42,413 nt of DNA, taken from positions 1 through 42,413 of the forward strand of contig NZ_JAHZCJ010000013.1 of NCBI RefSeq assembly GCF_019422935.1, in the 5' to 3' direction. Positions within the stretch are counted from its first letter, which is position 1. Each line of letters begins with the position of its first letter. The translations under genes and the position numbers were made by a program. Below, piece by piece: positions 23,922-32,477 of the stretch. The notes below the pieces were generated by a model. That model saw only the letters and a list, made by a program, of their open reading frames with translations. It had not been told where the DNA came from and did no database searches. Origin of the DNA: Desulfovibrio sp. (GTDB lineage: Bacteria; Desulfobacterota; Desulfovibrionia; Desulfovibrionales; Desulfovibrionaceae).

Positions 23922-25265
23922 CTACTCCACGCCGTATTCTTTAAGCTTGCGCCATAATGTAGTGCGGGGCATGCCCAGCACTTCAGCCGCAAGTTTTTTA
24001 TTATATCCTGTTTTTTCCAGTATTTTAATCACATAATGGCGTTCCATCTCCGCAAGGGTGGGTAGCCCGCCGCCCTCAAGCGTATCAAATTCCAGCCGCC
24101 GGATATCTTCTGGCAAGTCAGCCTGCGTAATGGTTTCACTGTCGGTAAGTGCCACGGCACGTTCGATAATATTTTCCAATTCACGCACATTGCCAGGGAA
24201 ACTATAGCCCATCAACGCCGCAAGCGCCTGATCGTCCAGAGCATAAACCTCTTTACGAAACGCCAACCGGTATTTCTCAATAAAATGCTGCACCAGAAGC
24301 GGAATATCTTCACGCCGGTCTGTCAGACGCGGCAAGGTTGTGCTGACCACATTGAGCCTGAAGAACAGATCCTCGCGAAAATTCCCCTTTTCCACCTCGG
24401 CCTTCAAATCCCGGTTTGTGGCGGCAATAACGCGGATGTCCAGATCCACGGCTCGTGTGCCGCCAACCCGCAAGATTCGCCTTTCCTGAAGCACATGCAG
24501 CAGCCGCACCTGCATGGCCAGCGGCATTTCGCCCACTTCGTCCAAGAATACCGTGCCGCCCGATGCAGCCTCAAGCAGGCCAATCTTGCCGGTTGCCGCC
24601 CCGGTAAAGGCCCCTTTTTCATAGCCAAAAAGTTCGCTGCTGATGAGTTCTTCCGTAAAACCACCGCAATTGAAAGTAACAAAAGGCTGGTTGCGGCGCG
24701 GGCTCAGATGGTGCAGGGCAAGGGCCACAAGGGCCTTGCCGGTCCCGCTGTCGCCCTGAACAAGCACGTTGCAGTCAACAGGCGCGACCTTGCGGATAAG
24801 CGAAAAAAGTTCCTGAATGGCCGGACTTTTACCCACTATGGAAGACAGCCCCGTAGTCCCCAGAAGAGCCTCTCGCAACTGGATATTTTCCATGCGCATT
24901 GAGATTTTTTCCTGCGCATGGCGGGCAAGAGTGCGAATCTCCGTAAAATTCACCGGCTTGGTTACATAATGGAAGGCCCCTTCGCGCATGGCCTCTATGG
25001 CGGTAGAAATAGTACCGTGCCCTGTTACAATGATGACTTCGGTTTCCGGCTTCAGCCCCTTGATTTTGGGCAACAGTTCAAGGCCGTTCATATCCGGCAG
25101 CAGCATGTCTGAAAAAACCACGTCAAAGGGCTGCTCTATCATTGCCTCCAGAAAAGAACGGGCGCTCATAAAGGCCTCAACCGCATACCCTTCTTTTACA
25201 AGGGCTTGGCTCAGGCGTTTGCAGACAACAGGCTCATCGTCAACAATGGCGACACGCAAGGGCAT
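23922..25265 (-). CDS. Sigma54-dependent response regulator (NtrC/AtoC type)
   Basis: A 447-aa enhancer-binding activator. The receiver domain (1-120) has Asp9/Asp10, phospho-acceptor Asp53 (FSDMLLPDMNG) and Lys103. The AAA+ domain (about 142-370) has Walker A GDSGTGKA (171-178), the sigma54-contact loop GAFTGA (218-223), GTVFLDEVGEMP as Walker B and RVIAATNRDL. A Fis-type helix-turn-helix (about 410-447) ends NKKLAAEVLGMPRTTLWRKLKEYG. The start is 3 bases after its kinase gene, so the two are coupled. A sigma54 promoter with paired palindromes in the divergent gap points to the usp-TSUP operon as its target. Confidence 0.95.
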   Translation of the reverse strand: MPLRVAIVDDEPVVCKRLSQALVKEGYAVEAFMSARSFLEAMIEQPFDVVFSDMLLPDMNGLELLPKIKGLKPETEVIIVTGHGTISTAIEAMREGAFHYVTKPVNFTEIRTLARHAQEKISMRMENIQLREALLGTTGLSSIVGKSPAIQELFSLIRKVAPVDCNVLVQGDSGTGKALVALALHHLSPRRNQPFVTFNCGGFTEELISSELFGYEKGAFTGAATGKIGLLEAASGGTVFLDEVGEMPLAMQVRLLHVLQERRILRVGGTRAVDLDIRVIAATNRDLKAEVEKGNFREDLFFRLNVVSTTLPRLTDRREDIPLLVQHFIEKYRLAFRKEVYALDDQALAALMGYSFPGNVRELENIIERAVALTDSETITQADLPEDIRRLEFDTLEGGGLPTLAEMERHYVIKILEKTGYNKKLAAEVLGMPRTTLWRKLKEYGVE

Positions 25266-25268
25266 CTG

Positions 25269-26759
25269 TTACTCCTTTTCAGTAGTCTGCAAACAACCAC
25301 CCACGCGGGGCAGCAAAACTGTAAAAACGGCTCCCTGCCCCGGGCTGCTCCGCACGCGGATCTGTCCCTCGTAGCGGTGTACCAGTGCATAGGTTACGGC
25401 AAGGCCAAGGCCCGTGCCCTTGCCTACCTCCTTGGTGGAAAAAAAGGGCTCAAAAATATGTTCCTGAATGGACTCCGGTATGCCGGGGCCTGTGTCGCAT
25501 ATCTCAAATGCCACCATGTTAGCATCTGCCTCATGGGCGCAGACGCTAACCGTTCCGCCCCTTGACGTGGCTTGAATGGCATTGAGCAGCAGATTCATGA
25601 ATATCTGCTGCAAGCTGCGCAGATCACCGCAAATATCCGGCAGGGATTCAGGCACATCCGCATGCAGCACTACACCAGAAAGTATCACCTGATTTTTCAG
25701 CAGGTTCAATACAGACTCCACAACCTTTGCCGGGCACAGCCCCTCTGAGGCAGGATGCCCGGTGCGCGAAAAATCCAGCAAGTTGCGCACGATGTCAGAG
25801 GCACGCTCCGCCTGCTGCATGATATCATCAATCATCTCCTGCCCATCGGCATCAATGTTTTCCTTATAATCTTCGCGCAGCCCCTCGGCGCTCAACAGCA
25901 CGTTGTTGATGGGATTGTTCAACTCATGCGCGATGCCAGCGGTGAATGTGCCAAGAGCTGCCATCTTGCGGGCTTGCAGCAGGTGCTCCTGATTTACGGC
26001 CAGTTCGTGCGACATTCTGTTGAAAGCGCGAATAAAATTTGCAATTTCGCTCAGCTGCTCGGCCCCGGTGGCGATGGGGCTGAAGTCGCCGCGCCCTACG
26101 CGGGCTGTACCCGCCGCCACCATGCCCAGCGGGCGCAGAACCCCTTGCGAAATAAGCTTGATGACCAGAGCCATAAGCAACAAAAATATCGACAAAAAAG
26201 CCACCGGCATAATATGGGTCTGCTTAAGAGCCTTGTGCGCCCGCTCGCGCTTTTGCCTGCGGATGTCATCTGCAGACTCTGTCAGCACTTTTCCCAGATT
26301 GCGCAGAGTCTGCTGCCCCGCTTCGCCGCCTTTTGCCAGAACCCGCATGGCCTGATCATAGTGGTAAAGCATATCCATGAATTTTTTTTGCTGCTCGCTC
26401 CCGGCGAGCATGGTCATATCTTCGGCCAGTTCTCCGGCAAGTGCGTTTATACGCTCAAGATATACAATGCCTTCACTCAGGCTGGCGGCGTCATTGTAGA
26501 AAAAATAATTCTTTTCATACCTGCGCACTTCAAGAATATTATTTAACAGATCGTCATATTTTTCGCCAAGCAACAACCGCTGACTCACAGTGGACAGGCT
26601 CCAGTAATTCAAGCCCGCCAAAACGCCGATGGACAGAAAGGTCACGGCAAAAAGGATGAATATTTTCCCCTTGATGGAGTGAAAAAAATCTCCGGAAGAC
26701 GCAACCATGCGCTGAATGCCCCGCCTGTCTGCAATTTTCCCCACTTCCGCCTCGTCCAT
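25269..26759 (-). CDS. Membrane sensor histidine kinase partner of the sigma54 regulator
   Basis: A 496-aa inner-membrane kinase. TM1 is about 32-50 and TM2 about 183-203, enclosing a helical periplasmic domain of about 130 residues that resembles four-helix sensor domains. HAMP follows (about 205-256), then HisKA with His278 (TAGIAHELNNPINNVL) and the ATPase domain with NLLLNAIQAT, DTGPGIP and KGTGLGLAV. GGAGG six bases before the ATG at 26759 sets the start; the frame extends ten codons further up without support. The HELNNP motif is typical of NtrB/DctB-type partners of sigma54 regulators, as encoded just downstream. The signal it senses is not evident; the target operon suggests an oxyanion or membrane stress (inference). 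Confidence 0.93.
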   Translation of the reverse strand: MDEAEVGKIADRRGIQRMVASSGDFFHSIKGKIFILFAVTFLSIGVLAGLNYWSLSTVSQRLLLGEKYDDLLNNILEVRRYEKNYFFYNDAASLSEGIVYLERINALAGELAEDMTMLAGSEQQKKFMDMLYHYDQAMRVLAKGGEAGQQTLRNLGKVLTESADDIRRQKRERAHKALKQTHIMPVAFLSIFLLLMALVIKLISQGVLRPLGMVAAGTARVGRGDFSPIATGAEQLSEIANFIRAFNRMSHELAVNQEHLLQARKMAALGTFTAGIAHELNNPINNVLLSAEGLREDYKENIDADGQEMIDDIMQQAERASDIVRNLLDFSRTGHPASEGLCPAKVVESVLNLLKNQVILSGVVLHADVPESLPDICGDLRSLQQIFMNLLLNAIQATSRGGTVSVCAHEADANMVAFEICDTGPGIPESIQEHIFEPFFSTKEVGKGTGLGLAVTYALVHRYEGQIRVRSSPGQGAVFTVLLPRVGGCLQTTEKE

Positions 26760-26824
26760 CGCCAACCTCCATGCCAGATCCCACGGCAATCATGCTTGGT
26801 GCGCAAGCTCCAATCCATCTGTTA

Positions 26825-26876
26825 TTCATTTTGAAACATTTTTCACTAGCATTTTTTATATTCTTTTCAAAATGAA
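26825..26876. promoter_or_regulatory. Paired palindromic activator sites (candidate sigma54 enhancers)
   Basis: TTCATTTTGAA (26825-26835) and TTCAAAATGAA (26866-26876) each fit TTCA-N3-TGAA and are also inverted copies of each other, extended to 12 bp. Their centres are 41 bp apart, about four helical turns. They lie roughly 80-130 bp upstream of the sigma54 promoter, the normal enhancer distance. Confidence 0.65.
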
Positions 26877-26952
26877 CACAACGGATTTTAAAATTCCTGA
26901 CGAAGAATAGATAACACCCAATATTTAAACCATATTTTTTTAAATCTCACCT

Positions 26953-26968
26953 TGGCATCACATTTGCC
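26953..26968 (+). promoter_or_regulatory. Sigma54 (-24/-12) promoter of the usp-TSUP operon
   Basis: TGGCAT, five bases, TTGCC closely matches TGGCAC-N5-TTGCW with GG and GC in exact register. Transcription would start near 26980, about 12 bases before the ATG at 26992. The divergent gene encodes a sigma54 activator. Confidence 0.75.
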
Positions 26969-26991
26969 TATGCACCCCCACGAGGTGGCGC

Positions 26992-27381
26992 ATGGAACAC
27001 ATTTTAGTGGCCGTTGATCAGCTACATCCCCAGCATGAAGCCATAACTCACGGGTGCTCTCTGGCAAAACGCATTCAGGCACGGTTACATGTGCTCTTTG
27101 TGCACAAAAAGTCGTGCGTGGTCACAAATCCTGCACGCCAGCGCCTTGAATTGCTTGTGGCATATGCCAGAACAGAAGGAATACACGTTGAATATACCAT
27201 ACTAGAAGGAGGATATGAAGAATCAATTATTTCATTTATACAAAACAATGGAATAACCCTGTTCATACACGAACTTGAACATACGGATTTACGTTCATTC
27301 GAGCGCAGTTTTTCTGTATTAAAGTCTGTTCGTCACAGGATTTCTTGCAGGGTTGAAACAGTAACTCCCCAAAAACATTGA
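26992..27381 (+). CDS. Universal stress protein-like (UspA family)
   Basis: A 129-aa alpha/beta protein of the Usp fold. HILVAVDQLHPQHEAITHGCSLAKRIQARLHVLFVHKKS is the usual first strand-helix-strand, and a second half gives VEYTILEGGYEESIISFIQNNGITLFIH. The ATP-binding G-x2-G-x9-G-S/T motif of UspA is not clear, so it may be a non-nucleotide-binding form. GAGGTGG lies just before the ATG. It is the first gene behind the sigma54 promoter and lies 22 bases before the TSUP permease gene. Usp proteins are often regulatory partners of transporters (known for some); that role here is inference. Confidence 0.8.
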   Translation: MEHILVAVDQLHPQHEAITHGCSLAKRIQARLHVLFVHKKSCVVTNPARQRLELLVAYARTEGIHVEYTILEGGYEESIISFIQNNGITLFIHELEHTDLRSFERSFSVLKSVRHRISCRVETVTPQKH

Positions 27382-27403
27382 TGCAACACAGCGAGGCTGA
27401 CGT

Positions 27404-28342
27404 ATGAACATACCGCTGTATATGTACCTGCCCATTGCCGGAAACAGCGTAAACATGGCGGCAATCCTGGGTCTGGGCGGAACAGTTGGACTGCTCTCGG
27501 GCATTTTTGGCGTTGGCGGCGGCTTTTTTATGACGCCGCTGCTTATCATGCTGGGCATCCCCCCGACAGTTGCCGCAGCTTCCGACTCCAACCAGATTAT
27601 CGGCGCTTCCACCTCCGGCACCCTGGCCCATTTTCGTCTGGGAAATGTGGATTTCAAAATGGGATTCCTCCTGCTTGCGGGCGGTGTGGCTGGCGGCTGC
27701 GTGGGGGTACGCGTCATCAAGCTGCTGCGTGCGATGGGCAATGCAGATTTTCTCATAAATATCACATATGTACTCATGCTTGGCCTTGTAGGCGGCTACA
27801 TGTTTTATGAAAGTCTGCAATCCATGCGCGCCCCGAATGTCAGCGCTTGCACCAAAACAGCCAAGTGCGCCGAATCCCCATGCCAGCGGAGATTGCACAA
27901 TTTGCCCTGGCAAATGGATTTTGTACGTTCCGGCGTGCGCCTCTCAGTACTCATGCCTCTGGGCCTGGGCACCCTGGTGGGCATACTTGCCGCCATCATG
28001 GGCGTTGGCGGTGGTTTCATCATGGTACCTGTCATGGTGTACCTGCTGCGCATGCCCATGCATGTTGTGGTCGGCACGAGCCTGTTCCAGATTCTGTTCA
28101 CCTGCGTCAATGTCACCATCATGCAGTCCATTGAAAACCACACGGTGGATTTCATTCTGGCTCTGCTGTTGCTCATAGGGTCGTCATTTGGCGCGCAGAT
28201 CGGTACGCGCATTGGCAAAAAGCTCAAGGCCGACCAGCTTAAGATCCTGCTGGCAACACTTGTTCTGGTGGTCATGGGTAAAATTCTCTACGACCTGTTG
28301 GCCCGACCAGATGTATTGCTGGCATACGCAGGAGGGCATTAA
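27404..28342 (+). CDS. TSUP (TauE/SafE) family membrane permease
   Basis: A 312-aa inner-membrane protein with about eight to nine helices in two inverted repeats, each carrying the TSUP glycine motif (GIFGVGGGFFMTP near 33-45 and IMGVGGGFIMVP in the second half). The family moves sulfite, sulfonates, sulfoacetate or other oxyanions. The central loop (about 143-165) has three cysteines (149, 155, 160), unusual for a transport linker and possibly a metal or redox site. The next gene starts 2 bases after the stop. In a sulfate reducer the substrate could be a sulfur oxyanion, but this is not shown. Confidence 0.92.
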   Translation: MNIPLYMYLPIAGNSVNMAAILGLGGTVGLLSGIFGVGGGFFMTPLLIMLGIPPTVAAASDSNQIIGASTSGTLAHFRLGNVDFKMGFLLLAGGVAGGCVGVRVIKLLRAMGNADFLINITYVLMLGLVGGYMFYESLQSMRAPNVSACTKTAKCAESPCQRRLHNLPWQMDFVRSGVRLSVLMPLGLGTLVGILAAIMGVGGGFIMVPVMVYLLRMPMHVVVGTSLFQILFTCVNVTIMQSIENHTVDFILALLLLIGSSFGAQIGTRIGKKLKADQLKILLATLVLVVMGKILYDLLARPDVLLAYAGGH

Positions 28343-28344
28343 TC

Positions 28345-29103
28345 ATGCGTGGTCTGGTACTCTTGCGCATTATTCCGGCTGCGGCCCTGACCATCACCCT
28401 TTGCTTTGCAGGCTTAGCCGCACATGCCGCAGAAGCTGTGGTCCTCACGAAAAAACCATCCGACATCAACATTTCTGCCTCTTACACAGGGACAGTACTG
28501 CATGTGGAAGGGGTGGCCCCACAAGGCAGCGCCATTGTCGTCCGTTTTGCGGGCGAAAAAACAGATCTTGCCCTGAGGCAAAAGGGCAAAGTATTCGACT
28601 TGCTCTGGATGAACCTCGGCACCGTGCATTTGCACAATGTGCCGTCAGTCTTTCTGGTTGGGTCATCGCGCCCGCTGGCGGATGTGGGCGGTGCAGACCT
28701 GGGGCTTGAGGCCGTGCGTAAAGCAATAACCGCAGAAGAGAACAAGGGCGATACCCTTGATATCCCGGCTGAACTCATAAAACTGAAGCAACAGGACGGC
28801 CTGTACCGCGAGAGCACGCGGGGAATCACCGTGGCGGACAACGGCGATTTTACCGCAAATATGGCCATTCCCTCGCGCATGTCCCCCGGCGCATACACAC
28901 TTGAGGTTTTCGCCCTGCGCAATGGCAGCATCGCAGGAAGTGTTTCGGCCCCGGTGGCAGTCAGACTTGTGGGCATGCCTGCATGGATAGATCACATGGC
29001 CAGGGACAACAGCCTGCTGTACGGCATATTGTCCACCCTGATAGCAATTTTTGGAGGCCTTGCCATTGGCATCGTATTCCAGAGCAGAGGTGGGGCGCAT
29101 TAG
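28345..29103 (+). CDS. TIGR02186-type membrane-anchored periplasmic protein
   Basis: A 252-aa protein that fits the TIGR02186/Alph_Pro_TM family, best known next to TauE/SafE permease genes. It has a signal peptide (about 1-29, ending HAAEA), a periplasmic beta-rich domain with PSDINISASYTGTVLHVEG at the front, MSPGAYTLEVFAL late, and one C-terminal membrane helix (about 227-247). It starts 2 bases after the TSUP gene, so the two are probably a functional pair, with this protein as an accessory or solute-facing subunit. No member has a proven activity that I know of. Confidence 0.82.
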   Translation: MRGLVLLRIIPAAALTITLCFAGLAAHAAEAVVLTKKPSDINISASYTGTVLHVEGVAPQGSAIVVRFAGEKTDLALRQKGKVFDLLWMNLGTVHLHNVPSVFLVGSSRPLADVGGADLGLEAVRKAITAEENKGDTLDIPAELIKLKQQDGLYRESTRGITVADNGDFTANMAIPSRMSPGAYTLEVFALRNGSIAGSVSAPVAVRLVGMPAWIDHMARDNSLLYGILSTLIAIFGGLAIGIVFQSRGGAH

Positions 29104-29181
29104 AAGCATTCAGTCGTAAACGTGCTCTAGCCGCACGAACGGATACGGGGGAGCGGCAACGCCCCCCGCCGGAGGACGATC

Positions 29182-31803
29182 GTGGGAATTATGGCGCGAA
29201 TAGCCAACCTGTTTATGGGCTGGCGCAACGAGCAAAGCGTAACCTTTGCCCTGCTGTTCAAGAAATTCAAAAGCATTCTTGAACGCAATAACCGCATCCT
29301 TGAACTCATGGCCGACATGGGGGACAAGCTTGGCGGCGAATACATTTTTGACAACAAATATATTGAAGACGCCACCTTCCAACTGAACGACCAGGTTTTC
29401 AAGCTCATTTCTGATATGAGCGTGCTCACACAAAGTAAAAATACGGCCCTGTTTCTGGCCTTTGAACGCATCCAGCATATTCTGGAGGAGGAAATTGCAG
29501 GGCGACGGCATCCGGAAGGAAGCCGCATGGTGCTGCCGTTTCAAGACATCGGCATTGAAGCAGAAGACGAAGTTGGCGGCAAAATTTCCCAGCTTGGCGA
29601 CATCTCCAACCGCCTGCACCTACAAACACCCAAAGGTTTTGCCATCACTACCACGGCCTTTTTTGCCTTCATGTCGCACAACGGACTTCTTGATCTGGCC
29701 CAAAAAGGTATTGAGCAATGGGACGGCACAGATCAGGAACTCCACGAGCTGGCCGACCTTATGCAGTCGCGCATCATGGACTCTCCCCTTCCCTGGCGAC
29801 TTGTGGCTCAGATTGACGCAATGATTGATGTGCTGAGCAAATGCTCTGCCCACCCCTTGCGCCTTGCCCTGCGCAGCAGCGCCTGGGGCGAGGACGGAGA
29901 TTCCAGCTTTGCCGGACAGTACGCAACCGAGCTGAATGTGCCACCTGACCGCGTTGTTAAAGCATACAAAACAGTTGTCGCCAGCACCTATTCCCTGGAA
30001 GCATGGCGCTACCGCCTCGACCGTGGATACCACGAACACGAAGTGGCTATGGCTGTGGGTTGCCAGATCATGGCCGACAGCCGCATCAGCGGTGTGCTTT
30101 TTACCTGCACGCAAACTTCAAGCGCAACGTGCGAGTCCATGATCGTGAGCGCCACCTGGGGTGGGGGCGCTGCCGTTGTTGCAGGAGAAACCGCCACAGA
30201 TACCATCTACTTGAGCCGCACGCCGCCCTATCCACCACTCACACGGGCAATAGCGCGAAAAACGCGCAGACTTGTGCCCGCAGCAAGAGGAGACCTTGTA
30301 TGGGAGGACGTGCCGGAAGATTTACAAAATATTCCAAGCCTTACCGACAGCCAGTTGGAACAGCTTGCCCGGGCTGGCATGTCGCTTGAACGTTATTACA
30401 AACGCCCGCAAGATGTGGAGTGGACATTCGATTCCCGTGGTGAGCTGCATATCTTGCAATCGCGCCCCTTGCGGTCAGGCGGCGATGCAGGTTTGCCTGT
30501 TCCGGTGCAAAGCGCCACCAGAAAGGCAGAAATAATTTTTGCTGGCAAGGGTCTGGTGGCGCAACGCGGCGTAGCGGTGGGAAAGGTTGTACTGGTTGAC
30601 CACAATACGGATCTTGACCAGTTTCCGGAGGGCGGCATTCTTGTTTCCAAGTTCACTTCCCCCCGCTATGCCCGCGTCATGCGCCGCGCCTGCGGTATTA
30701 TTACTGATGTGGGTTCACCTACTGGACACATGGCCACTATTGCCCGGGAGCAGCGAGTGCCCGCGCTGGTCAATACGGAAGAAGCCACGCGACTGCTGCA
30801 TGATGGTGATGAGATAACCCTTGATGCAACGCAGAACATTGTTTATCGGGGGCGCGTTGCAGAGCTGGACAAATTTGAGCGTTCAGAGCCTGACATGTTT
30901 GAAGAATCCTACGAATACAGACTGTTGCGCAGGCTGCTCAAGCACATTACGCCGCTCAATCTTGTCGATCCGCATTCGGACGATTTCAAACCCCAGGCAT
31001 GCAAAACATACCATGATATAACCCGCTATATTCATGAAAAAGCAGTTGAAGCACTTGTGGTGCTAAGCCAGCGGCACGATGCCCTGCACCACGCTCCAGC
31101 CCGCCGACTGCTGGACGGCCCTCCTCTTGGCCTTACCATCATTGACGCAGGCGGCGGAACCAACTGCCCGCCAGAAGCGCCAACCTTGAATATGGAAGAA
31201 ATAACCTCTGTGCCGCTCCTGGCCTTTTTGCAAGGAATGAGCATCTCCGGCATGTGGGACACTGCCCCGGTACCGGTCGATCTGGGCAGTTTTATGTCCA
31301 GCTTTACCCGCACGTTCACCGCCTCAATGGCTGGGCCGGAAGCAGTGGGGCGCAACCTTGCCGTGGCACTGCGCGACTACATGAACGTTAACATGCGCCT
31401 GGGCTACCACTTTAATACCATTGACGCCTATATCTCCGAGCAGATCAACGACAATTACATCTACTTTCGTTTTATTGGCGGCGTTACGGAGCTTGTGCGC
31501 CGTTCCCGCAGGGCCAGGTTTGTGGCGAACGTTCTTGACAGGTTTGACTTTCGCGTGGAAGTGCATGGAGACTTGGTGGTTGGCAGAATAAAAAAACTCT
31601 CCGTAACGCGCATGTTGGTTCGTATGCACATGCTTGGTGGCCTTGTAGGTTATGCTCGCCAGCTTGATGCCCGCCTGAACAGCGATGAACTGGTTGCAAA
31701 ACACGCTCAGGCCTTTCTGGAGGCCATCAAATCCACAATCCCGGCTGAACTTGCCGAGCCAACGGGAGGAAAGAACAATGGCACTGCGCATCTTGGTGCT
31801 TGA
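29182..31803 (+). CDS. PEP synthase/PPDK-like protein with non-standard C-terminus
   Basis: An 873-aa protein. Residues 1-110 are helical and of unknown role. About 120-440 is a PPDK N-terminal nucleotide-binding domain with LRSSAWGEDGDSSFAGQY, the family phosphate-binding signature. A mobile phosphohistidine domain (about 445-560) has SPTGHMATIAREQRVPAL with His516 as the swivelling phospho-acceptor. The final 300 residues do not show the PEP/pyruvate TIM-barrel motifs of PpsA or PPDK. So the protein may transfer phosphate to another acceptor or serve in signalling. GTG at 29182 follows GGAGG by six bases. It overlaps the start of the REC-only gene. It is cytoplasmic by all appearances. Confidence 0.82.
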   Translation: MGIMARIANLFMGWRNEQSVTFALLFKKFKSILERNNRILELMADMGDKLGGEYIFDNKYIEDATFQLNDQVFKLISDMSVLTQSKNTALFLAFERIQHILEEEIAGRRHPEGSRMVLPFQDIGIEAEDEVGGKISQLGDISNRLHLQTPKGFAITTTAFFAFMSHNGLLDLAQKGIEQWDGTDQELHELADLMQSRIMDSPLPWRLVAQIDAMIDVLSKCSAHPLRLALRSSAWGEDGDSSFAGQYATELNVPPDRVVKAYKTVVASTYSLEAWRYRLDRGYHEHEVAMAVGCQIMADSRISGVLFTCTQTSSATCESMIVSATWGGGAAVVAGETATDTIYLSRTPPYPPLTRAIARKTRRLVPAARGDLVWEDVPEDLQNIPSLTDSQLEQLARAGMSLERYYKRPQDVEWTFDSRGELHILQSRPLRSGGDAGLPVPVQSATRKAEIIFAGKGLVAQRGVAVGKVVLVDHNTDLDQFPEGGILVSKFTSPRYARVMRRACGIITDVGSPTGHMATIAREQRVPALVNTEEATRLLHDGDEITLDATQNIVYRGRVAELDKFERSEPDMFEESYEYRLLRRLLKHITPLNLVDPHSDDFKPQACKTYHDITRYIHEKAVEALVVLSQRHDALHHAPARRLLDGPPLGLTIIDAGGGTNCPPEAPTLNMEEITSVPLLAFLQGMSISGMWDTAPVPVDLGSFMSSFTRTFTASMAGPEAVGRNLAVALRDYMNVNMRLGYHFNTIDAYISEQINDNYIYFRFIGGVTELVRRSRRARFVANVLDRFDFRVEVHGDLVVGRIKKLSVTRMLVRMHMLGGLVGYARQLDARLNSDELVAKHAQAFLEAIKSTIPAELAEPTGGKNNGTAHLGA

Positions 31804-32164
31804 TGACGAACCTATTGTCTGCAAACGCCTGAAACCGGCATTTCAGAAGTCTGGTTATGAAGTTGAAACATTCACAGACAGCGCAGCTGCATTGCGCCGC
31901 ATGGCTGAAACGGCTTTTGATGTAATTATAACAGACCTTAAAATGGAAGGAGTGGACGGATTTCAGGTTTTAGAACGCGCAAGAGAGCTGCTGCCACAAG
32001 CGCGTATTGTGGTCATTACCGGATTTGCGACGCTGGACACCGCGAAGGAATCGTTCCGCAAGGGAGCCTTTGATTTTGTGGCCAAACCCTTCAAGCTGGG
32101 CGGCATCATTGAATGCGTGCGCCGTCTGGAGGAAAGCATAACGCCCTCGCCCGCAAACCGTTAA
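31778..32164 (+). CDS. Receiver-only response regulator
   Basis: A 128-aa CheY-like single-domain protein with Asp9/Asp10, phospho-acceptor Asp53 (ITDLKMEGVDG), Thr81-region ITGFAT and Lys103-type KPF. It has no output domain. Its first helix, DDEPIVCKRL, is almost the same as that of the sigma54 regulator across the gap (DDEPVVCKRL), so the two receivers are recent paralogues or contact the same kinase. The ATG lies inside the preceding gene's last 26 bases with GGGAGG upstream. It may be a phosphate sink or a partner of the PPDK-like protein. Confidence 0.92.
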   Translation: MALRILVLDDEPIVCKRLKPAFQKSGYEVETFTDSAAALRRMAETAFDVIITDLKMEGVDGFQVLERARELLPQARIVVITGFATLDTAKESFRKGAFDFVAKPFKLGGIIECVRRLEESITPSPANR

Positions 32165-32477
32165 AATACAGAGTGCCGCGACTGCAACCCCTTGCCTGGA
32201 CGTGCTGGGTTCATGGCAATGAGGGAACCGCTGGCTGACCTGTTGCTTCAGATACACATGCAGGAGTATACAGTCACTGTGGGCGCAGTCCTAACGTGCC
32301 GACAACGCCAATACGGCCGAGCATCAAGCGCAGACTGGGATTTTGCCGCCCCACCAGGCAACTTGTTTAGGTTTAGCCCGCAGCCTTGTCGGAGCTGACG
32401 GCGTCAAATCCGCGCAACGGGATTAGCCACCAGTTTAACGGGGCATCCGCATTGGCTTTTTCTCCCTCGGGGGCTGC
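32165..32477. other. Intergenic region without recognised gene
   Basis: 313 bases between the REC-only and DUF599 genes. A 68-codon open frame (32192-32398) shows no family pattern, poor initiation and no homolog known to me. I see no clear terminator or promoter. Confidence 0.4.
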
